From Flavobacteriaceae bacterium (GTDB taxonomy: Bacteria > Bacteroidota > Bacteroidia > Flavobacteriales > Flavobacteriaceae), in assembly GCA_009827225.1 (NCBI GenBank), contig WUAI01000018.1:1-61287 (forward strand): a DNA stretch of 61,287 nt, in the 5' to 3' direction. Made by a program: the position numbers and the translations under genes. The stretch's first letter is position 1; the number at the start of each line of letters is the position of its first letter. A model generated the notes under the pieces. It did no database searches and was not told the origin of the DNA. It saw nothing but the letters and a program-made list of their open reading frames with translations. Positions 26,635 to 35,018 of the stretch are shown here, piece by piece.

Positions 26635-27202
26635 TAAATTTCATCACTGGCGGCGCAGACGGCGCTGGAACAAACAATACAGGAAAGGTCGTTGGGAAAG
26701 CCTGAAAAGCGATCTTGAATCCCACCGTTATTTCCAGATCATCGATTTCATGAAAGAACATGCGGTTGCCAATCCCACGATCCTGGATTTGGGTTGCGGT
26801 GATGGAGTATTGAATGAGCGAATGGGCGACTATCAATTCGACTATTTCCTGGGTATCGATTTCTCCTCTGTATCCATCGAGAAGGCCAAGGCCAAAAACT
26901 TACCAAAATCCGAATTCGAGTCGGTAGATGTCATCAAATTTCAACCGAAGAGGAACTATGATGTGATCATTTTCAACGAGGTGTTCTATTATATCCCCGA
27001 TAGTGAAAAAGTGCGGGTGATGAATCTCCTGTTCGAACATCTGAATCCAAACGGCATCATCATTACCTCTATTTTTCGGGAAGGTGTTGGTTGTTGGGAA
27101 TATTTTAAAGAAAACTCAAGACTTAAAGAGCTGGAGTTCACGACGGTTCGCACCAAAAAGGAAACTACTTACTGGAAGATCGGAGTGTATAAGCTGCTTT
27201 AG
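26621..27202 (+). CDS. class I SAM-dependent methyltransferase
   Basis: A 193-residue methyltransferase with the SAM-binding motif ILDLGCGDG near residue 54 and the acidic loop 'FLGIDFSSVSIEKAK'. The first 25 residues are unusually basic (WRRRRRW), which could bind membrane lipid or polyphosphate. GTG start, overlapping the GT9 gene by 14 bp, so coupled; it may methylate a glycan. Its stop overlaps that of the convergent GT2 gene. Confidence 0.82.
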   Translation: MNIIDKFHHWRRRRRWNKQYRKGRWESLKSDLESHRYFQIIDFMKEHAVANPTILDLGCGDGVLNERMGDYQFDYFLGIDFSSVSIEKAKAKNLPKSEFESVDVIKFQPKRNYDVIIFNEVFYYIPDSEKVRVMNLLFEHLNPNGIIITSIFREGVGCWEYFKENSRLKELEFTTVRTKKETTYWKIGVYKLL

Positions 27203-28035
27203 TCGGACTGCTTTTCTCCTTTAACGATGCCATGTTCGGTCCATTTCCGCTTCTCATCCTTTACAGCTTTTCGAATAGCAAGATTGCGTTCCAGGGATTC
27301 CTTGGTTTTGTACCCACGAGCATGATCCAGGTGCAGTACGATTGCCTTATGACGAATTTGCTTAGGTTTAAGTCCGAAGTTTTCCAGACGTTCCCCCAAT
27401 TCCCTGTCCGGACCTCCATATTGCATACGTTCATCATACCCATTAATCGCGATCAAATCCTCTTTCCAAGCCGATGAATTACAGTTGTTAAAGCTGGCAT
27501 TAGTAGGCGTGATAAGATCCAGTAATGTCGCTAAAGCCGGACCGCTATTTAGCTTTAGGGCCTGTGTACCTTTAAGGGAATCCTGTTGCTTTAACCATTT
27601 TACATCGAAACAACGTTCCGTGGCAATGTCGTCCGCATCGATCACTTCACTGGTCTTCATGGGCAATTTGCAGTATCCACCCGACAAGAAATAACCTTCT
27701 TCGGCATACTTCGCATGCGTCTCCACGAAGTCCTTACGGGGTATGCAATCACCATCGGTGAATAATATATAAGGGTGATGCGCCTGGGTAATCGCGATAT
27801 TAAGGATGCGTTGCCTGCGGTAGCCATCATCTTCGTGCCAGATATGACGCAAAGGTACCGGGTAATCTTCCTGAAAGGATTCTATAAGCTTGCGGGTATC
27901 TTCGCGGGAGCCATCATCGGCGACCATAACTTCAAAGTTGTTATAGGACTGATACTTGTATCCTTCCAAGACTTTTCGAAGCCAATCTTCCTTATTGTAA
28001 GTACTAACGATTACTGAAATTCCTAAACTATCCAA
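27199..28035 (-). CDS. glycosyltransferase family 2 with galactosyltransferase-like C-terminus
   Basis: A 278-residue GT-A enzyme: nucleotide-binding start ISVIVSTYNKEDW, 'VADDGSREDT', the DxD-type motif FTDGDCIP, and a C-terminal 'GYDERMQYGGPDRELGERL' segment carrying the ED/GD base characteristic of bacterial chain-extending GT2/GT7 C-domains. The start is TTG at 28035: longer reading through a GTG at 28086 would run through the promoter element, and no ATG lies before the catalytic core. It faces the other GT2 gene across a divergent promoter. Confidence 0.82.
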   Translation of the reverse strand: MDSLGISVIVSTYNKEDWLRKVLEGYKYQSYNNFEVMVADDGSREDTRKLIESFQEDYPVPLRHIWHEDDGYRRQRILNIAITQAHHPYILFTDGDCIPRKDFVETHAKYAEEGYFLSGGYCKLPMKTSEVIDADDIATERCFDVKWLKQQDSLKGTQALKLNSGPALATLLDLITPTNASFNNCNSSAWKEDLIAINGYDERMQYGGPDRELGERLENFGLKPKQIRHKAIVLHLDHARGYKTKESLERNLAIRKAVKDEKRKWTEHGIVKGEKQSD

Positions 28036-28055
28036 GGCACTACATTTTGTGGTTG

Positions 28056-28063
28056 CAAAGGTA
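28056..28063 (-). promoter_or_regulatory. promoter TTG-N22-TACCTTTG for the minus-strand GT2 gene
   Basis: On the minus strand TACCTTTG (full consensus) has a TTG at 28088-28086, 22 nt upstream, fitting the -33/-7 arrangement. It lies 20 nt before the TTG start at 28035 and decides that start. Confidence 0.62.
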
Positions 28064-28094
28064 ACGAACTTTACGCTTACCCACACAATTTTAG

Positions 28095-28102
28095 TACCTT
28101 TG
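28095..28102 (+). promoter_or_regulatory. TAnnTTTG -7 element for the plus-strand GT2 gene
   Basis: TACCTTTG, full consensus, only 4 nt before the ATG at 28107, predicting a leaderless message. It overlaps the region of the opposite-strand -33 box, so the two promoters may compete. Confidence 0.6.
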
Positions 28103-28106
28103 ACGC

Positions 28107-28844
28107 ATGCCCAAACTGTCGGTAATCATTCCCACTTTTAACGAAGAAAGATATCTCGAACCCGCTTTGAGATCGGTGAACTTCGCAGATGAGATCATCG
28201 TAGTGGATTCCTTCAGTAACGATGCTACTCCCGCCATTGCCAAAAAGCACGCCACGCTATTCCTGCAACGGGAATTTGATAATTTTTCGAGTCAGAAGAA
28301 CTATGCGTTGGATCATGCTACCGGAGATTGGGTGTTGTTTCTGGACGCCGATGAACGCATTCCTTACGGGCTTCAATTGGAAATTAAAGAGGCCATACTT
28401 TCCGATAGATTCACAGGGTATAAATTGAATTTCCCTCATTTTTTCATGAATAGGTTCCTATACCACCACTCCAATGACGTACTGCGTTTAGTGCGGCGAG
28501 AAGGAACTGAATACACCGGATTGGTGCATGAAAAATTACAATTGACCGGACCGGTTGGGAAATTGAAAAATCCTGTTTTGCATTTCACCTACAAAGGGCT
28601 CGAACACTATATTCATAAAAAAGAAAGTTACGCTTGGTTTCAAGCCGAACAGCTTCATAAAAAGGGTAAGAAAGCCACTTTATTTCTCATGTTTGTGAAA
28701 CCTTCGTATCGATTTTTCAGTTCGTACATTCTGAAGGGTGGATTTAGGGACGGTGTCCCGGGGCTTGTTGTGGCAGCCATAAATTCGTACGGTGTATTCT
28801 CAAGATATGCGAAATTGTTACTGCTTCAGCGAGGGATGCGCTAG
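28107..28844 (+). CDS. glycosyltransferase family 2 (LPS core WaaE/KdtX-like)
   Basis: A 245-residue GT-A enzyme with 'LSVIIPTFNEERYL', 'EIIVVDSFSNDAT', the DxD motif FLDADERI and a C-terminal helical pair with basic residues for membrane contact. The segment DNFSSQKNYALDHA and overall pattern match beta-1,4-glucosyltransferases of LPS inner core (WaaE/KdtX/LgtF type). It is a paralogue of the GT2 gene at 29612, which has the same DNFSSQKN block. Three bases separate its stop from that of the convergent deacetylase. Confidence 0.87.
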   Translation: MPKLSVIIPTFNEERYLEPALRSVNFADEIIVVDSFSNDATPAIAKKHATLFLQREFDNFSSQKNYALDHATGDWVLFLDADERIPYGLQLEIKEAILSDRFTGYKLNFPHFFMNRFLYHHSNDVLRLVRREGTEYTGLVHEKLQLTGPVGKLKNPVLHFTYKGLEHYIHKKESYAWFQAEQLHKKGKKATLFLMFVKPSYRFFSSYILKGGFRDGVPGLVVAAINSYGVFSRYAKLLLLQRGMR

Positions 28845-28847
28845 GGT

Positions 28848-29552
28848 TTACAACAATTTGCCATATTTGATCTTTCTTCTGAATTTTTTCAAACTGAATT
28901 CCCCCTTCACATCGATTCGTTGTATTTCATATTTATTTCTGAAAGGGAAATTATTGACCCTATTCCCGATTCGGAAGGCCAATTCAAAACCTTTATCCGC
29001 CAGGAACTGCACGAATTCACCTTTTTGGGGTTGTTTCCGGGGAAACTTCCCATAAGGAAACGCCAAGGTAGGACCTATTGGAAGTGAGTGTTTCCTGGCT
29101 ACCTCAAAAGCGGCAGCTGTATCCGATTCCCACTCATCGGCACTCATTTCATTATATTTTTGATGGGCATAAGAATGATAGCCCAATTCCACGACAGATG
29201 GGTCCAGAGCGTCGAGTTGTTCGGCTGTCATGATAGGTTCGGAAGGAGAATTCCACGCATCGGATTTGCCGATATACTGTATCGGAATAAAGAAGGTAGC
29301 CTTCAGTCCATATTTCTGAAGTAAGGGATACGCCAGTTCCAGCTGATTCACATAGCCATCATCAAAGGTGATCACGATGTTCCTGGGATGTTCCAATTTC
29401 CGCACTGAAACCAATTCCGACAAATGATGAGTATGGTATTCCATTTGCTTCAAAAAACGGAATTGCTCTTCCAGCTTAGACACTGAAATAGTAAGCCCCT
29501 CGCTATGGGAAGGAGATACTTTGTGATACATTAAAATAGGAAGTCTGGCCAC
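28848..29552 (-). CDS. polysaccharide deacetylase (NodB-like, CE4)
   Basis: A 234-residue protein with the NodB homology domain: motif 1 ITFDDGYVNQ (Asp pair), motif 2 LGYHSYAHQKY (His metal ligands, H-S-x-x-H), and motif 3 FAFPYGK-like 'LAFPYGKFP'. The family removes N-acetyl groups from glycans or peptidoglycan using a divalent metal. GTG start; no signal peptide, so it probably works on a lipid-linked or cytoplasmic-face glycan precursor. It is placed between two GT2 paralogues within the glycan cluster. Confidence 0.86.
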   Translation of the reverse strand: MARLPILMYHKVSPSHSEGLTISVSKLEEQFRFLKQMEYHTHHLSELVSVRKLEHPRNIVITFDDGYVNQLELAYPLLQKYGLKATFFIPIQYIGKSDAWNSPSEPIMTAEQLDALDPSVVELGYHSYAHQKYNEMSADEWESDTAAAFEVARKHSLPIGPTLAFPYGKFPRKQPQKGEFVQFLADKGFELAFRIGNRVNNFPFRNKYEIQRIDVKGEFSLKKFRRKIKYGKLL

Positions 29553-29611
29553 GCCGGCTATCGGTATTAATCCTCGTAAAATTATTACTTTTACGCAAAC
29601 TTTTGCAATTC

Positions 29612-30373
29612 TTGAACAACTCCCAAAAAATTAGTGCCTTGGCCATCACCCTTAACGAGGGAGAGGTGATCGAGAAATTCCTGAATAGCTTGTCGTTTGT
29701 GGATGAGATCGTGATTGTGGATTCCTATTCGGAAGACGATACAGTAGCCATTGCCGAAAAATTTGATAGGGTAAAAGTATTGCGACGCAAGTTTGACAAT
29801 TTCAGCAGTCAGAAGAACTTTGCGATTGAAAAGGCCACGCACGATTGGGTGATATTTTTTGACCCGGACGAAGAGATTACTGCTGAAATTGCGAAGGAAA
29901 TACAAGACGTTGTTTCCCAGCACAATGCTGATGCTTACTACATAAGAAGGCAGCTGTACTTCATGGGAAAAAAAATAAGATATAGTGGATTTCAAACCGA
30001 CTGGGTGATTCGTTTGTTTAGAAAGGAAAAGGCTCAGTATAACGGGAACTTAGTGCATGAAACACTCGATGTTCATGGCAGTACCGGAAAGTTAAGGTCC
30101 AGATTGCCTCATCATACCTACAAAAGTTTCGATGACTACACAGGAAAATTACACCGCTACAGTGCTCTGCAAGCAAGGATGCTTTACGAGCGTGGAAAGA
30201 AACCGAACTTGTTCCACTTTTTATTCCGGCCGTTTTATCGATTTTGGCACCAGTATTTGCTAAGGTTAGGCATCCTGGACGGGAAAGAAGGGTTCATATT
30301 GGCATATATCAATGCTTTTTCGGTATTTAAACGCTATGTAAACCTTTGGTTGTTATACAGAAAGATCAACTGA
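29612..30373 (+). CDS. glycosyltransferase family 2, paralogue of the 28107 gene
   Basis: A 253-residue GT-A enzyme with ISALAITLNEGEVI, 'EIVIVDSYSEDDT', the shared block DNFSSQKNFAIEKA and the DxD motif FFDPDEEI. It has the same membrane-proximal basic C-terminus as the 28107 protein. The start is TTG, at 29612 or 29603; there is no ATG before the core. A weak TACTTTTA element is at 29586-29593. Its stop overlaps the ATG of the next glycosyltransferase by one base (TGATG). Confidence 0.85.
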   Translation: MNNSQKISALAITLNEGEVIEKFLNSLSFVDEIVIVDSYSEDDTVAIAEKFDRVKVLRRKFDNFSSQKNFAIEKATHDWVIFFDPDEEITAEIAKEIQDVVSQHNADAYYIRRQLYFMGKKIRYSGFQTDWVIRLFRKEKAQYNGNLVHETLDVHGSTGKLRSRLPHHTYKSFDDYTGKLHRYSALQARMLYERGKKPNLFHFLFRPFYRFWHQYLLRLGILDGKEGFILAYINAFSVFKRYVNLWLLYRKIN

Positions 30374-31434
30374 TGAAAGTATTTTTAGAATCACATAATA
30401 TCAATAACCCGTATACCGGTTTCGGGCAGTTCAATTTACACCTCCTCAAGGGGTTTAAACATTGTAATGATCCCGATATCCGATTTGTGGTACACACCCC
30501 AAAAAAAAGATTTTTGAGAAGACTCTTCGGTAATTTCTTTTCGTACAAATACTATCTGGGCTTGCGGAGATATCCCTTCTTCGCAGTTCGAAAAAAATAC
30601 GATATCTGGCACTCTCTCAATCAGAACACCAAGATCGAACCCAAACACGAAATGCCTTATGTTCTTACGGTACATGACATCAATTTCGTAGATGAAATCT
30701 CAAACGACATCAACCATCCTCGGAATCAAAAGTTCATTGCCAAGCTGAAAAGAGCTGATGCGATCACTTACATCTCTGAATTTGCGAAAAAATCGACCCA
30801 CGAGTTCTTTGATGTGCCAAGTGTGCCTGAATATGTGATCTACAACGGTAATCCCATCAAAGAAATCATAGATACCAGTGAGTATCAACCACCAAAGACA
30901 CTAAATAAAAAGTTCTTATTTACCATTGGTGATTTCAGGGAACGCAAGAACTTCCATCTATTGGTGGAAATGATGCAATACTTACAGGATTTCCAACTGG
31001 TGATCGCCGGAAACGATACTCGTCCTTATGCAGAGGAAGTGCGTGAGGCAACTCGAAAATTCGTTGTAGTAGACCAGGTTGTTTTCGCCGGAAGGGTGGA
31101 CGATCTTGGCAAGCAGTACTTTTTTGAACATTGCGAGGCTCTCGTTTTTCCTTCGTTAAGGGAAGGCTTTGGTTTACCCCCAATTGAAGCCATGGTATAT
31201 GGAAAACCCGTGTTTCTGGCCAATACAACCTCCCTGCCCGAAATTGGCGGTGAATATGCTTTCTACTGGGATCATTTCGATCCTAAAAAAATGGCGGAAG
31301 AATTGCTGGACGGATTGAACACCTATCAAGATAATGAGGAAGAATATAGCAACGGCCTCAAAGCTCAAGCGGCTAAATTCGACTGGAATATTGCTGCAAA
31401 ACAATATATTGACGTTTATAAATCCCTACGATGA
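30373..31434 (+). CDS. glycosyltransferase family 1 (GT4-like)
   Basis: A 353-residue GT-B enzyme: N-terminal acceptor domain with TGFGQFN (glycine loop), and the donor domain with 'GDFRERKN', VFAGRVDDLG and the E-x7-E motif EGFGLPPIEAMVYGKP. It transfers a sugar from a nucleotide donor to a glycan; the acceptor is unknown. It starts on the stop codon of the preceding GT2 gene and overlaps tsaC by 4 bp, so glycan and tRNA-modification genes are cotranscribed here. Confidence 0.88.
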   Translation: MKVFLESHNINNPYTGFGQFNLHLLKGFKHCNDPDIRFVVHTPKKRFLRRLFGNFFSYKYYLGLRRYPFFAVRKKYDIWHSLNQNTKIEPKHEMPYVLTVHDINFVDEISNDINHPRNQKFIAKLKRADAITYISEFAKKSTHEFFDVPSVPEYVIYNGNPIKEIIDTSEYQPPKTLNKKFLFTIGDFRERKNFHLLVEMMQYLQDFQLVIAGNDTRPYAEEVREATRKFVVVDQVVFAGRVDDLGKQYFFEHCEALVFPSLREGFGLPPIEAMVYGKPVFLANTTSLPEIGGEYAFYWDHFDPKKMAEELLDGLNTYQDNEEEYSNGLKAQAAKFDWNIAAKQYIDVYKSLR

Positions 31435-31991
31435 AGGAAGAGATCCAAGCAGCATTAAAGGTATTAAACCGCGGCGGACTCATACTCTACCCAACGGATA
31501 CGGTGTGGGGAATAGGTTGCGATTCCGCCAATCCTGAAGCCATTGAGAGAGTCTATGCGCTCAAACAACGCCAAGAGAGCAAAGCCCTGATCTGCCTGGT
31601 TAGTGATTTCAAGATGTTGAACCAATTCGTGGAAGATGTTCCGGAAGTAGCTTACGATATACTGAAATATGCTGCCAAACCTACTACCATTATTTATGAT
31701 GATCCGATCCGCGTAGCGGAAAATTTAATCGCAGAGGACAACACCTTGGCCATTCGGGTAGTCAGGGATGATTTTTGCAAACAACTGGTTCGTAAATTCA
31801 GGCGTCCCCTGGTCTCTACTTCTGCAAATATCAGCGGAGAAAAAACCCCGAATTCCTTTCAAGAAATAGCACCGGAGATTTTGGAAGGCGTGGACTATGT
31901 CGTAAATTTGCATCGCAATAAAAAAGGTGCGAAACCATCCGCTATTATTAAGCTTAGCAACGATGGTAAGGTACAGGTAATCAGAAATTAA
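31431..31991 (+). CDS. tsaC: L-threonylcarbamoyladenylate synthase (TsaC/Sua5/YrdC)
   Basis: A 186-residue enzyme that makes threonylcarbamoyl-AMP from threonine, bicarbonate and ATP for the t6A37 modification of ANN-decoding tRNAs. It has the YrdC core with '[16 protein letters not shown]', [13 protein letters not shown] (KRxxxKP-like basic patch), and '[12 protein letters not shown]'. It lacks the Sua5 C-terminal domain, so it is a short TsaC type. It overlaps the GT1 gene (ATGA) and abuts the CCA gene (1-base overlap). Confidence 0.92.
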   Translation: MKEEIQAALKVLNRGGLILYPTDTVWGIGCDSANPEAIERVYALKQRQESKALICLVSDFKMLNQFVEDVPEVAYDILKYAAKPTTIIYDDPIRVAENLIAEDNTLAIRVVRDDFCKQLVRKFRRPLVSTSANISGEKTPNSFQEIAPEILEGVDYVVNLHRNKKGAKPSAIIKLSNDGKVQVIRN

Positions 31992-33415
31992 TGTCCAAAG
32001 TTCCGAATTTAGCGAGCGCATTAGATTCCTCTATTTTCAAGACCATTTCCAAAGCGGCTGCACGCCTTTCTTTGGAAAGTTATGTGATAGGTGGTTATGT
32101 TCGTGATTATATTCTGAAACGTGGCGATGCTAAGGACATCGACATTGTAGCTGTGGGCAGTGGGATTGCCCTGGCCAATGAAGTGGCCAAACTAATACCG
32201 GGAAGAACCAAGGTTTCCGTGTTTAAAAACTTCGGAACGGCCATGATAAAGACAGGACTCATGGAACTTGAATTTGTGGGTGCCCGGAAGGAGTCGTATC
32301 GAGAGGAAAGCAGGAAACCTGCTGTTGAAGACGGCACCCTGGAAGATGATCAAAACCGAAGGGATTTTACCATCAATGCGCTGGCAATTAGCCTGAACGA
32401 TTCGAATTATGGAGACCTTTTGGATCCGTTCGGTGGTGTGGACGACTTGAAAAATAAGATCATTCGAACTCCCCTCGATCCGGATATTACCTATAGCGAT
32501 GATCCTCTCCGGATGTTACGCGCGATCCGATTTGCTGCACAATTACATTTTAGCATAGAGAAGGATTCGCTGCAGGCGATCTCCCGCAATGCGGAACGGA
32601 TCAAGATCATTTCCAAAGAAAGGATCGTAGATGAAGTTCATAAGATCCTGGCCTCTGAAAAACCGTCGATTGGTTTTGCCTTATTGGACAAAACCGGGCT
32701 TTTGCCCTATATTTTTCCTGAATTATTAGCACTGAAAGGCATTGAAGAGGTAGAAGGGCAACGTCATAAAGACAACTTCTGGCATACTCTGGAAGTGGTT
32801 GATAATATTGCTGAGACAACAGATAATGTTTGGCTTCGATGGGCAGCTTTATTGCACGACATAGGAAAAGCACCTACAAAACGATTTGATAAAAAAACAG
32901 GCTGGACCTTCCACGGACATGAATTCGTGGGGTCCAAAATGGTATATAAACTCTTCAAGAGGCTCAAAATGCCCCTGAATGAAAAGATGAAATTTGTTCA
33001 GAAAATGGTCTTGATGAGTTCAAGGCCCATTGTGTTGGCTTCCGACGTGACCGATAGTGCGGTACGCCGACTGGTTTTTGACGCCGGCGTTCATGTGGAC
33101 GATCTGATGACTTTATGCGAGGCAGATATCACCACTAAAAATCCGAAGCGATTTCAGAAATACCACAACAATTTCAAGCGCGTACGCGAGAAGATCGTCG
33201 AGGTTGAAGAACGTGATCACATTCGGAATTTTCAACCCCCGGTAAGCGGTGAGGAAATCATGAAGACCTTTGGACTTAAGCCCTCCAGAGAGATTGGTAT
33301 TATCAAAGAAGCCATCAAAGAAGCTATTTTGGAAGGAGAAATCCCTAACGAATATGAGGCAGCCAGGGCATTTATGCTGAAAAAAGGAAATGAAATAGGA
33401 TTAAAAGTTGTTTAA
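31991..33415 (+). CDS. cca: CCA tRNA nucleotidyltransferase with HD domain
   Basis: A 474-residue class II nucleotidyltransferase that builds or repairs the tRNA 3' CCA end. The head domain has [12 protein letters not shown] and the catalytic DIDIVAVG, with '[10 protein letters not shown]' and '[13 protein letters not shown]' for nucleotide selection. A C-terminal HD domain (about 255-400) shows HTLEVVDN and LLHDIGK, suggesting an added phosphohydrolase activity as in E. coli Cca. It is cotranscribed with tsaC. Confidence 0.92.
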   Translation: MSKVPNLASALDSSIFKTISKAAARLSLESYVIGGYVRDYILKRGDAKDIDIVAVGSGIALANEVAKLIPGRTKVSVFKNFGTAMIKTGLMELEFVGARKESYREESRKPAVEDGTLEDDQNRRDFTINALAISLNDSNYGDLLDPFGGVDDLKNKIIRTPLDPDITYSDDPLRMLRAIRFAAQLHFSIEKDSLQAISRNAERIKIISKERIVDEVHKILASEKPSIGFALLDKTGLLPYIFPELLALKGIEEVEGQRHKDNFWHTLEVVDNIAETTDNVWLRWAALLHDIGKAPTKRFDKKTGWTFHGHEFVGSKMVYKLFKRLKMPLNEKMKFVQKMVLMSSRPIVLASDVTDSAVRRLVFDAGVHVDDLMTLCEADITTKNPKRFQKYHNNFKRVREKIVEVEERDHIRNFQPPVSGEEIMKTFGLKPSREIGIIKEAIKEAILEGEIPNEYEAARAFMLKKGNEIGLKVV

Positions 33416-33421
33416 GGATTT

Positions 33422-34435
33422 ATGAAGGATAATAATAGTGTGCGGTATTGGCTAATGACAGGATGCGTGCTGATATTCATTATGGTAATTGTAGGAGGAA
33501 TCACTCGTCTCACACATTCAGGACTTTCCATCTCAAATTATAAACTGATCAGCGGGACTATTCCACCCCTTAACGAAGTGGAATGGCAGGAGGCATTCGA
33601 TCTGTACAAACAGTATCCTGAATACCAGAAACTCAATTACAATATGAACCTTGAAGAGTTCAAGGGGATTTACTTCTGGGAATGGATTCACCGGGTGATT
33701 GGCCGACTCGTAGGACTGGTATTTATCATTCCGTTCCTTTATTTCTTAATCAGAAAACGCCTCACCAATGCCACATTTAAAAAGTGCCTGGTGCTTCTCT
33801 TTCTAGGCGGATTTCAGGGTTTTCTGGGTTGGTATATGGTAAAAAGCGGGTTGGTAGACAGACCAGACGTAAGTCATTATCGTTTAGCGATGCATTTAAC
33901 GACTGCCTTCATCACTTTCGCCTATACTTTATGGGTGTTCCTGGATCTCACTTTTCCGGAGAAAAAGGCAGTGGATAAAGGCTTCAGAAACTTGATACGT
34001 TGGGGAATGGCGGTGCTCCTGGTTCAAATCGTTTGGGGAGCTTTTGTCGCCGGTCTCGATGCCGGTTGGATCCACAATCACTGGCCGCTGATGAGCGATG
34101 GGAAATTAATTCATGAAACCGTTACCATCGAACAAAACCCCGTATGGAAGAATTTTGTAGAAGGCAAAAGCGGAGTGCAATTTGTGCACAGGTACCTCGC
34201 TTATATCGTCGTCGCCATCATTGGAGTGATCTGGTGGAAAGGCCGTAAACGTGATTTGGACATCCTTCAGCAACGAGGAGTAAATTTGCTGATGATTGCC
34301 ATTCTCCTACAGTTTGTACTGGGGGTTTTGACACTTATTTTGCAGGTACCGGTTTGGTTGGGTGTACTTCACCAGGTCATGGCATTTTTATTGTTGGCCA
34401 CGATCACATTTACTTTGCACAGATTCAGTAAATAA
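33422..34435 (+). CDS. ctaA: heme A synthase (COX15/CtaA family)
   Basis: A 337-residue integral membrane enzyme with about eight helices that oxidises the heme O methyl group to heme A for cytochrome aa3 oxidase. The heme His residues are seen in 'GGITRLTHSGLSI', EWIHRVIGR, FVHRYLAY and VLHQVMAF. The long extracytoplasmic loop at about 45-75 fits the COX15 type. Follows cca by 6 bp. It points to aerobic respiration with an aa3-type oxidase. Confidence 0.92.
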   Translation: MKDNNSVRYWLMTGCVLIFIMVIVGGITRLTHSGLSISNYKLISGTIPPLNEVEWQEAFDLYKQYPEYQKLNYNMNLEEFKGIYFWEWIHRVIGRLVGLVFIIPFLYFLIRKRLTNATFKKCLVLLFLGGFQGFLGWYMVKSGLVDRPDVSHYRLAMHLTTAFITFAYTLWVFLDLTFPEKKAVDKGFRNLIRWGMAVLLVQIVWGAFVAGLDAGWIHNHWPLMSDGKLIHETVTIEQNPVWKNFVEGKSGVQFVHRYLAYIVVAIIGVIWWKGRKRDLDILQQRGVNLLMIAILLQFVLGVLTLILQVPVWLGVLHQVMAFLLLATITFTLHRFSK

Positions 34436-34448
34436 GTAGGAAATTAAA

Positions 34449-34456
34449 TATCTTTG
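34449..34456 (+). promoter_or_regulatory. TAnnTTTG -7 element for the ORF-3-like gene
   Basis: TATCTTTG, full consensus, 18 nt before the ATG at 34475. A TTG within it is in frame but cannot be the start. Confidence 0.58.
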
Positions 34457-34474
34457 CAACCCAATTATCAAGCA

Positions 34475-34981
34475 ATGATTTATCGTTTCAGAGCCATATT
34501 GGATGCACACGAAGATGTGTTCCGGGATATTGAAATAGAAGCCTCAGCCAGTCTGGAGGACTTTCACAATGTGATCACCCAGGCCTTCGGATTTGGAGGA
34601 CAGGAAATGGCCTCTTTTTATATTAGTAATGACCTCTGGGAGCAGGGCGAAGAAATCGCTTTGTTCGATATGAGTGAAGTACCTGGCAGTGTTCGCGTGA
34701 TGAACGAAACCTTTTTGGAAGATGTGGTTCATGAAGAGCAAACAAAGCTGATCTATGTCTATGACTTTCTCAATATGTGGACTTTCCTGGTAGAACTTGC
34801 CGAGATTGCCGAACGAGAAGAGGGCAGGTCGTATCCGAACCTCATGTTCGCGCACGGACAAATACCCGAAGAAGCCCCTGATAAGGAATTTGTGGCAGAC
34901 CCTATGGACGAAGATGATGACGATTATGACCTGGACCCGGAAGATTACGATTCCCTTGACTTTGACGAAAATTGGAACTAA
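34475..34981 (+). CDS. pRiA4b ORF-3-like protein with acidic tail
   Basis: A 168-residue protein whose first 125 residues match the plasmid pRiA4b ORF-3 family (small alpha/beta domain; 'YRFRAILDAHEDVFRDIEIEAS' region, then 'HNVITQAFGF'). The last 30 residues are almost wholly acidic and aromatic (many D, E, Y), a likely disordered tail. Family function is unknown; the name is historical and does not imply plasmid origin. It is followed by the nucleoid-associated gene 37 bp downstream. Confidence 0.8.
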   Translation: MIYRFRAILDAHEDVFRDIEIEASASLEDFHNVITQAFGFGGQEMASFYISNDLWEQGEEIALFDMSEVPGSVRVMNETFLEDVVHEEQTKLIYVYDFLNMWTFLVELAEIAEREEGRSYPNLMFAHGQIPEEAPDKEFVADPMDEDDDDYDLDPEDYDSLDFDENWN

Positions 34982-35018
34982 ATCATTTAATCAATTCAAC
35001 TCACTTATCTAACCCCGA

